In this document: piece by piece, positions 15,908 through 24,444 of the stretch
Numbering within the stretch: position 1 is the stretch's first letter
Layout: every line of letters starts with the position of its first letter
DNA from: Halobium salinum
GTDB lineage: Archaea; Halobacteriota; Halobacteria; Halobacteriales; Haloferacaceae
Length of the DNA: 64,000 bases
Assembly: GCF_026586625.1 (NCBI RefSeq)
Contig: NZ_JAODIW010000008.1
Coordinates: 266,382 to 330,381 of the forward strand
Reading direction: 5' to 3'
Notes under the pieces: generated by a model
The model's input: the letters and a program-made list of their open reading frames with translations, nothing else
The model's database searches: none
What the model was told of the DNA's origin: nothing
Translations under genes and position numbers: made by a program

Positions 15908-16066
15908 ATGTCCGAGGAAATCCCGAGTCTGGGTGTCTGCCCGCGCTGTGAGCGGACGCTGGGCGAGGAGTGGCTGCTCATCGAGTACGAGAGAGCCGAC
16001 GGGAGTCGGGGGCAGTTCGCCGAGTGCCCGGAGTGCGACGCCGTCGTGGCGCCCGAGTCGGAGTAG
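15908..16066 (+). CDS. 52-residue zinc-ribbon protein
   Basis: This short acidic protein has two CxxC knuckles, CPRCERTLG and CPECDAVV, spaced about 29 residues apart. It is enough for a rubredoxin-like zinc ribbon. The ATG at 15908 (MSEEIPSLG) removes an Arg/Pro-rich upstream extension of the same frame. It is similar in size to haloarchaeal mini-zinc proteins (DUF7837-like, from memory). The function is unknown. Confidence 0.7.
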   Translation: MSEEIPSLGVCPRCERTLGEEWLLIEYERADGSRGQFAECPECDAVVAPESE

Positions 16067-16116
16067 GCGGTGGTCCCGGGAGTCGGGCCGAGGCTCGGGT
16101 GAGGCCCGGGCGAGGC

Positions 16117-17205
16117 TCAGATGAGGTTGTCGAGCTGGTCGTTCTGGAACAGCGAGTCGGCGCTCTCGCGTTCCTCCTCTATCGCGTCGGTCTCCTGCTG
16201 AGCCGCCTTCGCGCGTTCGAAGAACTGCTCGACGCGCTTCGAGCGTTCGACCCCGCCGAGCAGGACGAGCGCCGCGACCCGCTCGGAGCCGAGCGGGAAG
16301 TCGCCGCCGCGGACCTGCATGCAACCGAGCTCCTCTTCGAGCCAGCTTCGAGCGCGTTCGACACCCTTGCGCGAGAGGCGGTCGGGCTCGCCGGCGATGG
16401 CGAGCAGGGCCGCCTCCGCCTCCGTCGCGTCCGGAAGGCTCGTCCCGGTCAGGAGGGCGCGACGGGCCGTGCTCATGACGACGTTGATGTTCTCCTCGGC
16501 GTCCGGGGCGGCCTCGGCGGTGGCGTAGCCGAGTGCGGCGATGCCGCCGGTGCGGAGGGTGTTGATGACCTCGCTGGTGTCGACGACGCTCTCGCCGACC
16601 CCCTCGACGGCCTCGCCGGCGGCCAGCAACAGCCCGAAGCGCTGGGCGATGGCCTTGTTGATGGCGTCGAACCCCTCCTCGACGCTCTCGCCGGCCGAGT
16701 GCCAGGCGTCGTTGTCCACGAGGAGCGTCGCGTCGGCCTCGCGGGCCAGCGTCTTGAGCGAGCGGCCGGCGTTCACCTGGTACATCGACCCCTCGCCCTG
16801 CCCGGGGAGGACGCCGAGCGCGTAGACGGGGACCGAGTAGATACGCGAGAGCTCCTTCACGAGCACGGGCGCGCCGCCTGAGCCCGTACCGCCGCCGAGG
16901 CCGGCGGCGACCCAGATGGCCTCGGCCTCGCTCGTGATGCGCCCTTCGAGGGCCTCGACGACCTCGTGAGAGTCGGCCTGCATCACCTCGGCGCCGAGTT
17001 CGTTGTCGCCGCCGACGCCGTGGCCGTTCACGCGGTCCTGTCCGATCAACACCGTGTCGAGGGGGAGCGACCGGAGGTCGGTCTTCGCGCTGTTGACCGC
17101 GAGCGCACCCGTGACGGCCCCGAACTCCATCTCCGCGTCGAAGTTCGCGATCTCCGTCGCGAGTTTGCCACCTGCCTGTCCGACACCGATCAGGACGGTC
17201 TTCAT
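16117..17205 (-). CDS. CetZ-like tubulin/FtsZ superfamily GTPase
   Basis: This 362-residue protein has the tubulin-superfamily GTPase domain. An N-terminal Rossmann start, LIGVGQAGGK, is followed by the G-box GLGGGTGSGGAPV (about residues 98-110) and a T7-like loop VVDTSEV near residue 210, which would complete the neighbouring subunit's GTP site. CetZ proteins polymerise under the membrane and control archaeal cell shape. The C-terminus is helical and charged (ERAKAAQQETDAIEEERES), ending DNLI. It is divergent from the pilus-like cluster, 76 nt away. It is not FtsZ1 or FtsZ2, judged by its short N-terminus; the paralogue number is not assigned. Confidence 0.85.
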   Translation of the reverse strand: MKTVLIGVGQAGGKLATEIANFDAEMEFGAVTGALAVNSAKTDLRSLPLDTVLIGQDRVNGHGVGGDNELGAEVMQADSHEVVEALEGRITSEAEAIWVAAGLGGGTGSGGAPVLVKELSRIYSVPVYALGVLPGQGEGSMYQVNAGRSLKTLAREADATLLVDNDAWHSAGESVEEGFDAINKAIAQRFGLLLAAGEAVEGVGESVVDTSEVINTLRTGGIAALGYATAEAAPDAEENINVVMSTARRALLTGTSLPDATEAEAALLAIAGEPDRLSRKGVERARSWLEEELGCMQVRGGDFPLGSERVAALVLLGGVERSKRVEQFFERAKAAQQETDAIEEERESADSLFQNDQLDNLI

Positions 17206-17251
17206 ACCCGTCACTCCGAGTCAGCTGCCTTGAATTTTCCGACGGCGAGAA

Positions 17252-17258
17252 TTTATCC
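17252..17258 (+). promoter_or_regulatory. TATA box of the pilus-like cluster
   Basis: TTTATCC is centred about 27 nt before the GTG at 17282, predicting a leaderless transcript that starts at the GTG. The minus-strand cetZ-like promoter must lie in the same 76-nt gap, with AATTTTCC near 17233-17240 the best candidate. Confidence 0.5.
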
Positions 17259-17281
17259 CGAAAGAGGCGACCACCCTCGCC

Positions 17282-17923
17282 GTGCCGACCGACACGTCCG
17301 ACCTCGACCGCCGTCTGCGCGCCGTCGAACGTACGCTGACCGACGGGACCCTCGACGCCGGCGACGGCGACGCCGACACCCGCACCGACGGTGCTCGCGA
17401 CCACGGCCTCGACGCCCTCCCGGAACGCGCGGCGCTCGCCGCCCGTCTCGGTGAGGTGGAGACGCAGTTGGAGACGGTCGAGTCCCGCCTCGACGAACTC
17501 GACGCGGCCACGCAGGCCGTCCGTGGCTACGTCGGCGGCGTCCGGGCGGTGAACCGCGACGTGGAGCGCCGGGCCGACGCCGCGCTCGCCGCCGTCGACC
17601 GCCTCGAACGCGCGATGGCCGACGGGTCGGGAATCGCCGGCGACGACGGCCTCTCCCGAGCGGTCGCCGCCGCCCGGGACGAGACTCCCGTCGGCGAGAG
17701 TGGGGGGAACGACGGAGGCGACGGCTCGGACGACGCCTGCGACCCCTCCAGTTCCGGCGGGGTTCGGTCCGGTGCCGACCTGACGGGTGACGACGCCGAC
17801 GCCGCCGACGGGGCCGGTAGCACCGACAGCGCCGACAGCGAGAGCCCGGTCGATACCGTCGAGAGCGGCGACCGCGGCGGCCACGACGGCTCGGTGGCTG
17901 GTCGGCTCCGCGACGTGCTGTGA
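17282..17923 (+). CDS. Coiled-coil protein opening the pilus-like cluster
   Basis: This 213-residue acidic protein has a central heptad region (ARLGEVETQLETVESRLDELDAATQAVRGYVGGVRAVN, about residues 58-95) and a long disordered Gly/Asp/Ser-rich C-terminal half, closed by a short amphipathic end (GRLRDVL). There is no signal peptide or membrane segment, so it is a likely cytoplasmic scaffold. It is the first gene of an eight-gene run and overlaps the next start by GTGA. It resembles a haloarchaeal coiled-coil family (DUF7310-like, from memory). A GTG start is supported by the TATA position. Confidence 0.7.
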   Translation: MPTDTSDLDRRLRAVERTLTDGTLDAGDGDADTRTDGARDHGLDALPERAALAARLGEVETQLETVESRLDELDAATQAVRGYVGGVRAVNRDVERRADAALAAVDRLERAMADGSGIAGDDGLSRAVAAARDETPVGESGGNDGGDGSDDACDPSSSGGVRSGADLTGDDADAADGAGSTDSADSESPVDTVESGDRGGHDGSVAGRLRDVL

Positions 17924-18486
17924 TTCGCGTCGTCCTCGCCGTCGCGCTCGCCGTCGCCCTCCTCGCCGCCTCGGTGCCGGCCGTCGAGGACGCGCGGGAG
18001 TCCGCCTCCGTCTCGGCGCTCGACCGCGAGGTCCGTGCCGTCCACGGCGCGGCCGCCGGACTCGTCGACGCCGAAGACGCGACCGCCGACGGGGTGCCGG
18101 GCGCTCGCCGGACGTTGACCGTCGTCCTCCCACGCCGGGGGTGGCGCAGGGCCGGCGTCGACTACCTGAAAATCGGCTGTGACCCCCCCGACGCCGCCGG
18201 CGACGACGTCATCTCCTACCGCCTCACCGGTGGCGTCGCTCGTCGGTTCGGAGTGCCCGGCGTCGACCTCGACACGCCGGACCAGCCAGTGGTGTTCACC
18301 GAGCCGGGGGCCCACCGTCTCACGCTCGGGCTGGCGCGCGGGTCGTCCGGCGAGGAACCTCGGGTCGTCGTTCGCCGCGGGACGACGCCCTCGGGCTCCG
18401 GTCGGTCGCCCGCCCTCCTGTCGCCCCCTCCCCTGTTTCCTACCCTCCTGTCGCCCGTCGTCCCCGCGAGAGTTCAAGTGAGGTGA
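17920..18486 (+). CDS. Exported or membrane-anchored protein of the pilus-like cluster
   Basis: This 188-residue protein begins with a hydrophobic segment (IRVVLAVALAVALLAASVPAVEDA), a signal peptide or N-terminal anchor. The rest is beta-rich (RTLTVVLPRRGWRRAGVDYLKI) and Pro/Ser-rich at the end, giving a probable extracellular domain. One Cys (GCDPP) is present. The start and stop both overlap neighbouring genes by four bases (GTGA). No enzymatic motif is seen. It belongs with the T4P/Tad-like genes by position (DUF7311-like, from memory). Confidence 0.65.
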   Translation: MIRVVLAVALAVALLAASVPAVEDARESASVSALDREVRAVHGAAAGLVDAEDATADGVPGARRTLTVVLPRRGWRRAGVDYLKIGCDPPDAAGDDVISYRLTGGVARRFGVPGVDLDTPDQPVVFTEPGAHRLTLGLARGSSGEEPRVVVRRGTTPSGSGRSPALLSPPPLFPTLLSPVVPARVQVR

Positions 18487-20777
18487 GGCGACCATCGAGC
18501 GTCGTGTTCCCCATCTCGAATTTCGACATCGGGTTCGACCTCGACTTCGACCTCGAACTCGGTTCGGTCGTCGGCTCCGACCCGAGCGGACTCCTGACCG
18601 ACGGCGGCGACGACTCGAACGGCGACTGCCGCTGTCGGGCTTCCTTTCACGAGCCGCGGGGAACCGGGCTCGACCGACGGGTCGAACTCCACCTCGACGG
18701 CGACGACTGTCCGGGAGCGGGCGACCTCGCCGCGTCGCCACCCTGCCGAGAGCGGGCGATTCGAGCCCTCGCGAGCCGCGACGCCGACGTGGTCAGGAGC
18801 CGCCACCGGGGCCGCGAACGCCGGTACGTCGACGGCGCGGCCGGACTCCTCCTCGCCGCGGGACGCTTCGTCGAGCGCGCCGAGTGGCACGACGAGCGCC
18901 TCGCCGACCGTGCGGCACGCGACCCCCTCGCGGCGGCGCGGGAGGCGACCGGTCGGGCCGGCCCGGTGCGCGAAATCGCCGTCGAGACCGGACTCGCGGC
19001 GGGCGCCGACCGCGTCCGTGACCTCGGCAGGTGCGCGAGCGACGGGGGCGGCGACGGAGTCGGCCGGGGCGACGGTGTCGACGTGGACGACGCAGACGCG
19101 GACGACGTAAACGTGGTAGACGACGACGTCCGGGGTGACGAGGGCGACCGCTACGCCGGCGCGCTCCGGGCGTTCGTCGGCCCGACCGTGGCGCGCTCCC
19201 GGGTCGCCGGCCCGCCGCCGGGGGCCAGACTACTCGACCGGCGGACGCTCGACTCCGGCGCGGTGGTCCGGCGGTACGGGACCGCCGACGGGCGGGAGCG
19301 GTACTGTCTGGACCCCGTCGCCCACCGGCTGGACGACGAATCGACCGCCGTACTCGCCGCGGCCCGCGACCGTCTCGCCGCCGGCGCCGTCGACGGCGGG
19401 GAGCGGGCGCCACACCGGGCGGTGAAGGCCGTCGTCGACGCCGGGGAGGGAGGAAGGGAGCGAGGTGGAGGGAAGGGAGACACCGGAGGAGACGACGCAC
19501 TCCCCGTCGAGCGCCTCGGGACCGTCCTCGCGCGCTACACCCGAGGCAACGGCGTGGTCGACGCGCTGTTCGGCGACCCTCGGGTCTCCGACGCCTTCGT
19601 CACCGCGCCGGCGGCGGCGAACCCGGTCCGCGTGACCGTCGACGGTGAGACGCTCCCGACGAACGCCCGGCTCACGCCGACCGGGGCGGCCACGCTCGCC
19701 TCCCGGTTTCGGCGGGCGAGCGGGCGCTCGTTCTCGCGGGCGGCGCCGACGCTCGACGCCGCGATTTCGGGGCCGGACGACGGCCGGATTCGCGTCGCCG
19801 GCGTCACCGACCCGGCGAGCGACGGCGTCGCGTTCGCCTTCCGGCGGCACGGCGGGGACGCGTTCACCCTGCCCGCGCTCGTCGCAAACGGGACGCTCCC
19901 GGCCGACGCCGCCGCGCTCCTGTCGCTCGCCGTCGAGCGCGCCGCGGCGACGCTCGTGGCGGGCACCCGCGGCGCCGGGAAGACGACGCTGCTCGGGACG
20001 CTCCTCTGGGAACTCCCCGAGTCGACGCGGACGGTGACGGTCGAGGACACGTCCGAACTCCCGGTCGAGGCGCTCCAGCGCGAGGGTCGGGACGTCCAAC
20101 CGCTATACGCCGGCACCGACGCGGACGCGACGCTGACGCCGACCGACGCGCTCCGGACCGCCCTCCGACTCGGGGAGGGCGCCCTCGTCGTCGGCGAAGT
20201 TCGCGGCGAGGAGGCCGCGGCGCTGTACGAGGCGATGCGCGTCGGCGCGGGCGGCAGTGCGGTGCTCGGCACCATCCACGGCGACGGCGGCGAGGACGTG
20301 CGCGAGCGCGTCGTCGCCGACCTCGGCGTGACCCCGTCGGCGTTCGGCGCGACCGACCTCGTCGTCACCTGCGGCCGCGACGCCGACGGCCGCCACCGGG
20401 TGAACCGAATCGAGGAGGTTCGAACGACCGACTCCGGCGTCCGGTTCGCGACGCTGTTCGAAGTCGGCGGGGGTGACGGCGTCGACGAAGTTCGCGGCGA
20501 GGAGGAGTCCGCCGGACTCCGACCGACGGGGACGGTCGACCGCGGCAACAGCCGACTCGTCGCCTCCCTCGCCCGCCCCGACGAGTCCTACGCGGACGTG
20601 CTCGACGCCCTCGGCCGCCGCGAGTCCGCCGTCGCCGCCCTCGCGCGGACCGGGCGGACGCGACCGGCGACGGTCACCGCCGCGTACCGGAGCCGACGGG
20701 GCGGAGGTGAAGCCGCCGACGAAGCCGGCGGCGGCGACTCCGTCGCCGGGCGGGCCGACGACGGGGGCACGCCGTGA
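18483..20777 (+). CDS. Type II/IV secretion (pilus assembly) ATPase
   Basis: This 764-residue protein is the motor of the cluster. A long variable N-terminal half has a Cys-rich patch (CRCRASF, DDCPGAG, PPCRER, about residues 48-86) and an Asp-rich insert (about 195-220). The ATPase core includes GTRGAGKTTLLG (Walker A, about 494-505), the Asp-box region VEDTSELP, ALVVGEVRGEEA (Walker B-like, about 566-577) and GTIHGDG (His box, about 598). This matches the VirB11/PilB/TadA superfamily, which powers pilin extraction at the membrane. Length and order fit archaeal PilB-type ATPases. Acidic or Gly-rich linkers make the middle poorly conserved. Confidence 0.85.
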   Translation: MRRPSSVVFPISNFDIGFDLDFDLELGSVVGSDPSGLLTDGGDDSNGDCRCRASFHEPRGTGLDRRVELHLDGDDCPGAGDLAASPPCRERAIRALASRDADVVRSRHRGRERRYVDGAAGLLLAAGRFVERAEWHDERLADRAARDPLAAAREATGRAGPVREIAVETGLAAGADRVRDLGRCASDGGGDGVGRGDGVDVDDADADDVNVVDDDVRGDEGDRYAGALRAFVGPTVARSRVAGPPPGARLLDRRTLDSGAVVRRYGTADGRERYCLDPVAHRLDDESTAVLAAARDRLAAGAVDGGERAPHRAVKAVVDAGEGGRERGGGKGDTGGDDALPVERLGTVLARYTRGNGVVDALFGDPRVSDAFVTAPAAANPVRVTVDGETLPTNARLTPTGAATLASRFRRASGRSFSRAAPTLDAAISGPDDGRIRVAGVTDPASDGVAFAFRRHGGDAFTLPALVANGTLPADAAALLSLAVERAAATLVAGTRGAGKTTLLGTLLWELPESTRTVTVEDTSELPVEALQREGRDVQPLYAGTDADATLTPTDALRTALRLGEGALVVGEVRGEEAAALYEAMRVGAGGSAVLGTIHGDGGEDVRERVVADLGVTPSAFGATDLVVTCGRDADGRHRVNRIEEVRTTDSGVRFATLFEVGGGDGVDEVRGEEESAGLRPTGTVDRGNSRLVASLARPDESYADVLDALGRRESAVAALARTGRTRPATVTAAYRSRRGGGEAADEAGGGDSVAGRADDGGTP

Positions 20778-22543
20778 GTCGCACGTCGGGCGAGCGTCGA
20801 CTCGACGTCGCGGTGAAATCCCTCGCGGGGGTCTACCCCTGGCCTGCGCCGGACGCCGGCGACGACCTCTCCCGGGCGCTCGCCTTTCTCGACTCGGCGC
20901 GGGCGCCGTCGGAGGTCGTCGCCGCGGGGTACGTCGCCGGTGCGGTCGCCGCGGCCCTCCTCCTCCCCCTCACGGTCGTCCTCCCCCCGCTCGTCGCGAC
21001 CGCGGCCGCAGTCGCGGCCGGTTTCGGCACGATGTACGCCGCCCACCGCGGACCGGTGGTACTCGCCCGAATCAGGCGAACGCGGGCGCTCGGCGCGTCG
21101 AGCGACCTGGTCGGGCGGGCGGTGCTCCGGATGCGCCTCGACCCGGCACTCGAAGGGGCGGCCGCTTTCGCCGCCCGGGGTGGCGACGGGCCGCTGGTCC
21201 GGAGCCTCCGCCGACACGTCCGTCGGGCGGCCGGCACGCCACGGAGCGGCCTCGACGACTTCGCCGCCGAGTGGGGGTCGTCGTTCGCGGCGCTCGACCG
21301 GTCGGTGTCACTGCTAGTGGCGGGCGCCGCCGCGCCGGCGGAGGAGCGGGCGCGGACGCTCGACCGCGCCCTCGACACCGTCCTGGAGGGCACTCGCGAG
21401 GAACTCGCGGCGTTCGCCGGGCGGGTCAGGGGGCCGGCGACCGGCCTCTACGCCTTCGGCGTGCTCCTCCCGCTGGCGCTGGTCGGCGTCGTCCCCGCCG
21501 CCGGCGTGGCCGGCATCGGCGTGACGCCGCTCGCGTTCGTGCTCGTCTACGACCTGTTGCTCCCCGGGGGACTGCTCACCGCGAGTGTCTGGCTCGTCTC
21601 CCGCCGTCCGGTGGCGTTCCCGCCGCCGTCGGTGACTCGTGACCACCCGGGCGTTCCCGAGCGGCGCTGGTCCGAACCCGCGGCGGCACTGAGCGCGGGT
21701 GTGACCGGCTGGGTCGGCGCGGGCGTCGCGGCCGGGGACTGGGCCGCGCCGGTCGCCGCCGTCGGCGCCGGAGCGGGCGCGTGGCTGGTCGTCCGCTACC
21801 GACCGGTGGCGTCGGTCCGCGAGCGCGTCCGTGCCGTCGAGGCCGGCCTCCCGGACGCGCTCTACCTCGTCGGCCGGCGCGTCGCGGAGGGGGTCGCCGT
21901 CGAGGTCGCACTCGACCGCGCGGCCGACGAGGTCCCCGACGCGACCGGCGACGTGCTCGGGGACGCCGTCCGAGTCGGGCGCACCCTCCGAGTGGACGTC
22001 CACAGCGCCTTCCTCGGCGACTGCGGTGCGCTCGCCGACGTGCCGAGTCCACGCCTTCGGGGCGCCGCACGCCTGCTCGCGCTGGCGGCCGCCGAGGGGC
22101 GGCCCGCCGGGGAGACCGTCGTCGCGATGGCCGACCAGCTCGCCGACCTGCGACGGCTCGAACGCGAGGCGCGCCGCGAGTTAGCGTCCGTGACGGGGAC
22201 GCTCTCGAACACGGCCGCCCTCTTCGGCCCGCTCGTCGGCGGCGCCACGGTCGCGCTGGCGGACGCGATGGCCGACCACGCCGGCGGCGAGGGGATGACG
22301 GGCGCACCCACCGCGCCGAACGGCGCCGCCGGCGCGACCGGAGGCGCCGCGCTCGCCACCGCCGACCTCGGACCGGCCGTCTTCGTCTACGTCCTCCTGC
22401 TCGCCGCAATTCTCACCGGTCTCGCGGTAGCGCTGGAGCGAGGACTGGACCCGGCGCTCGTCGGCTACCGCGTCGGGCTGGCGCTGCTGTCGGCGACGGC
22501 GACGTTCCTCGCCGCCGTCGCCGGCGCCGGCCTGCTGGCCTGA
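20774..22543 (+). CDS. TadC/PilC-like membrane platform protein with duplicated T2SSF domain
   Basis: This 589-residue multi-pass protein contains two type II secretion F-like halves. Hydrophobic pairs lie near residues 55-95 and 225-275, then near 300-340, 470-500 and 540-589. The cytoplasmic helical domains between them (RAVLRMRLDPALEGAAAF; RRVAEGVAVEVALDRAADE with LADLRRLEREARRELASV) are the typical four-helix T2SSF folds. It should anchor the ATPase and pilin platform in the cytoplasmic membrane. The start overlaps the ATPase stop (GTGA). The tandem arrangement is usual in archaeal PilC/FlaJ-type proteins. Confidence 0.8.
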   Translation: MSRTSGERRLDVAVKSLAGVYPWPAPDAGDDLSRALAFLDSARAPSEVVAAGYVAGAVAAALLLPLTVVLPPLVATAAAVAAGFGTMYAAHRGPVVLARIRRTRALGASSDLVGRAVLRMRLDPALEGAAAFAARGGDGPLVRSLRRHVRRAAGTPRSGLDDFAAEWGSSFAALDRSVSLLVAGAAAPAEERARTLDRALDTVLEGTREELAAFAGRVRGPATGLYAFGVLLPLALVGVVPAAGVAGIGVTPLAFVLVYDLLLPGGLLTASVWLVSRRPVAFPPPSVTRDHPGVPERRWSEPAAALSAGVTGWVGAGVAAGDWAAPVAAVGAGAGAWLVVRYRPVASVRERVRAVEAGLPDALYLVGRRVAEGVAVEVALDRAADEVPDATGDVLGDAVRVGRTLRVDVHSAFLGDCGALADVPSPRLRGAARLLALAAAEGRPAGETVVAMADQLADLRRLEREARRELASVTGTLSNTAALFGPLVGGATVALADAMADHAGGEGMTGAPTAPNGAAGATGGAALATADLGPAVFVYVLLLAAILTGLAVALERGLDPALVGYRVGLALLSATATFLAAVAGAGLLA

Positions 22544-22566
22544 ACGAGCGAGACCGGGCTTCGAGC

Positions 22567-23082
22567 GTGAACACACGAGCGTTCAAGTACGGGGACGGGA
22601 CCACCCCCGTCGTGTTCGACGCACCCATCGACGCCTGGTACGTCTGGTTCGGAACCGCCGTCGCCGGCGCGACCCTGCTCGGCGTCGTCGGCTCGCTGCC
22701 GACGACAGCGCCGCCCGACGCGACGGTCGTGGCCGACACCGTGGACTCCGTCGCGGCCAGCGAGACGGCGGCGACGGGGGAGGTCCCACTCGACGCGACC
22801 GCGCTCAGAATCGGACCCCACCGGGTCGCCCTCCGCAACGACGCCGGAACGGCGCACGGGTCGTTCGCGTTCGGCCCCGTGACGCCCGTCGCCGACGGCT
22901 CGCGCCTCCAGCGGGTCGTGTACGGCACACCCCCGAACCGCGTCTTCGACTCGCCGACCGCCTTCCAGCAGGCGGTCGTCGAGGCGCGGACCCGCGAAGC
23001 GACCTGGGAGACCGCCGACCGAACGATGGTCGTCAGGTCGACCGAGTGGGGAGGTGTCGATGTCACGCTCGTCGACGCGTGA
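22567..23082 (+). CDS. Single-TM protein of the pilus-like cluster
   Basis: A GTG at 22567 gives 171 residues. One transmembrane helix lies near residues 20-42 (WYVWFGTAVAGATLLGVVG), followed by about 125 residues of beta-rich exported domain (LRIGPHRVALRNDAGTAHGSFAFGPVTPV). No cysteines or catalytic motif are seen. The N-terminal 20 residues are cytoplasmic and polar. It is probably a minor pilin-like or assembly component (DUF7283-like, from memory). It is 23 nt after the TadC-like stop and overlaps the next gene by 23 nt. Confidence 0.7.
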   Translation: MNTRAFKYGDGTTPVVFDAPIDAWYVWFGTAVAGATLLGVVGSLPTTAPPDATVVADTVDSVAASETAATGEVPLDATALRIGPHRVALRNDAGTAHGSFAFGPVTPVADGSRLQRVVYGTPPNRVFDSPTAFQQAVVEARTREATWETADRTMVVRSTEWGGVDVTLVDA

Positions 23083-23557
23083 AGCCGGTCGAATCGGCAC
23101 GCCGTCGCCGACACGACTATCGAGCCGACGGAGTGGCTATCCCGGCGACCGCGCACAGGCCGAACCGACAGTCGCGCTGGCGGCGGTCTTCGCCGTCGCC
23201 GTGGGGGTAAGCCTCTACGCCGGCGTCCTCGGCGACGTCGTCCCGGACCGCGAGCGAGACCTGTCGGAGCCGACGCTCCGACGGGTGTTCGACCGGGTGA
23301 CTGCGGGCGGAGTCGCGTCGCCACCCCGACTCTCGGAGGCTCTCGCCGGCGACCCGGAGAGCGGTCGCGGCGGGTCGCAGGTCGGCCCGTCCGGGTACGG
23401 CGTGAACGCCACGCTCCGTGCGGGCGGCGAACGCTGGAGCGCCGGCCCGACGCCGCCGCCGGGCGCCGACCCCGACGTGACTTCGCGCTCGGTGAGTGTT
23501 CGGCTCGACCCTGGCACCGTCAGAGCGGGGAGACTCGTCGTCCGGGTGTGGTCGTGA
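23060..23557 (+). CDS. Pilin-like protein with class III signal sequence
   Basis: This 165-residue protein has a short polar leader ending in DRAQAEP (about residues 28-34), then a hydrophobic helix (TVALAAVFAVAVGVSLYAGVLG). An Arg-Ala-Gln-x-Glu-Pro junction before the hydrophobic stretch resembles the archaeal prepilin-peptidase (PibD) substrate pattern. The rest is Gly/Pro-rich and extracellular. The start ATG at 23060 is chosen because GGAGGTG (23050-23056), a near-perfect Shine-Dalgarno, sits just upstream; GTG at 23054 is the alternative. This is the best pilin candidate in the cluster. Confidence 0.7.
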   Translation: MSRSSTREAGRIGTPSPTRLSSRRSGYPGDRAQAEPTVALAAVFAVAVGVSLYAGVLGDVVPDRERDLSEPTLRRVFDRVTAGGVASPPRLSEALAGDPESGRGGSQVGPSGYGVNATLRAGGERWSAGPTPPPGADPDVTSRSVSVRLDPGTVRAGRLVVRVWS

Positions 23558-24444
23558 CCAGCGCCCTCATCGACGCGACGGTGTGTCTGTTGCTCGTCTC
23601 GGCCGGCGTCGGGACGCTCGTCTCGGTGAACGACCCGTCGGCGGTCGGCGGGCCGGCGTCCGGCGAGCGGGCGGCCGACCGTGCCGACGCGACCGCGGAG
23701 ACGCTGGCGACGGCCACGGCGTCGGTGAACTACTCGCTCGCGACGGGGGTTCGCGAGGCCGGCGGGCCGACCGACCGTCTCCCCAGACTGGACGGCAACC
23801 GCTTCCGCCGGACCGACCACGGGTCGCTCGCCAGACTGCTCGCCGACGCTGCGGTGGCGAACACGACGGTCGACGGCCGGCGGACGAGTCTGGCATCGGT
23901 CGGGTTCGTCCGTGCCGTCCGGACGACGGTCGCGAACCGGACGGGCCCGCGCGTCCAGGTCGTCGCGCTCTGGCGGCCGTCTCCCGGGGGGGCCGTCGAA
24001 GGACGGGTCGTCGCCGGCGCCGAGCCGCCACGAACCGGAGCCGTCCACGCCGCGGCGCTGGCGGTTCCCGTCGGTGGAACGGGGAATTCCGGAGCGAGTA
24101 GGCGAACCGGAGAAGCGTCGTTCGGACGGCTGGCCGAGGGAGTCGCTCGGAAGACGATTCGAACGCTCGTCCCGGCCGGACGAACCGAGACTGCGCTCCG
24201 GGCCGACTACCCGGCGTCGGCGCTCGTCGAACACCGGTATCGTCGACTGGGTGCGGCGCTCGGCGTCGAGGTCCTCCCGGCCGTCGAACGGGGGAACACG
24301 ACCGCCGCGAATCGTCAGCTCACCCGGGTACTCCAGCCTCGGGTCGAACGCGGCCTTCGGGACCGGTTCCCCTCCGCCGAGCGCGCGGGGGAGTCGACCG
24401 CCGCGAGCCGGGTGCGAATCGTCGTCAGGACGTGGTCGCCGTGA
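23554..24444 (+). CDS. Single-TM exported protein of the pilus-like cluster
   Basis: About 296 residues. The N-terminal helix (SALIDATVCLLLVSAGVGTLVSV) begins almost at residue 1, like a TadE-type or mature-pilin helix without a long leader. The exported part is acidic and Arg-rich in places, with potential N-glycosylation sequons (NYS, NTT, NRT). GTG at 23554 gives the GTGA overlap seen throughout this cluster; in-frame GTG at 23548 is possible. No known domain is recognised. Probably a minor structural subunit. Confidence 0.7.
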   Translation: MTSALIDATVCLLLVSAGVGTLVSVNDPSAVGGPASGERAADRADATAETLATATASVNYSLATGVREAGGPTDRLPRLDGNRFRRTDHGSLARLLADAAVANTTVDGRRTSLASVGFVRAVRTTVANRTGPRVQVVALWRPSPGGAVEGRVVAGAEPPRTGAVHAAALAVPVGGTGNSGASRRTGEASFGRLAEGVARKTIRTLVPAGRTETALRADYPASALVEHRYRRLGAALGVEVLPAVERGNTTAANRQLTRVLQPRVERGLRDRFPSAERAGESTAASRVRIVVRTWSP

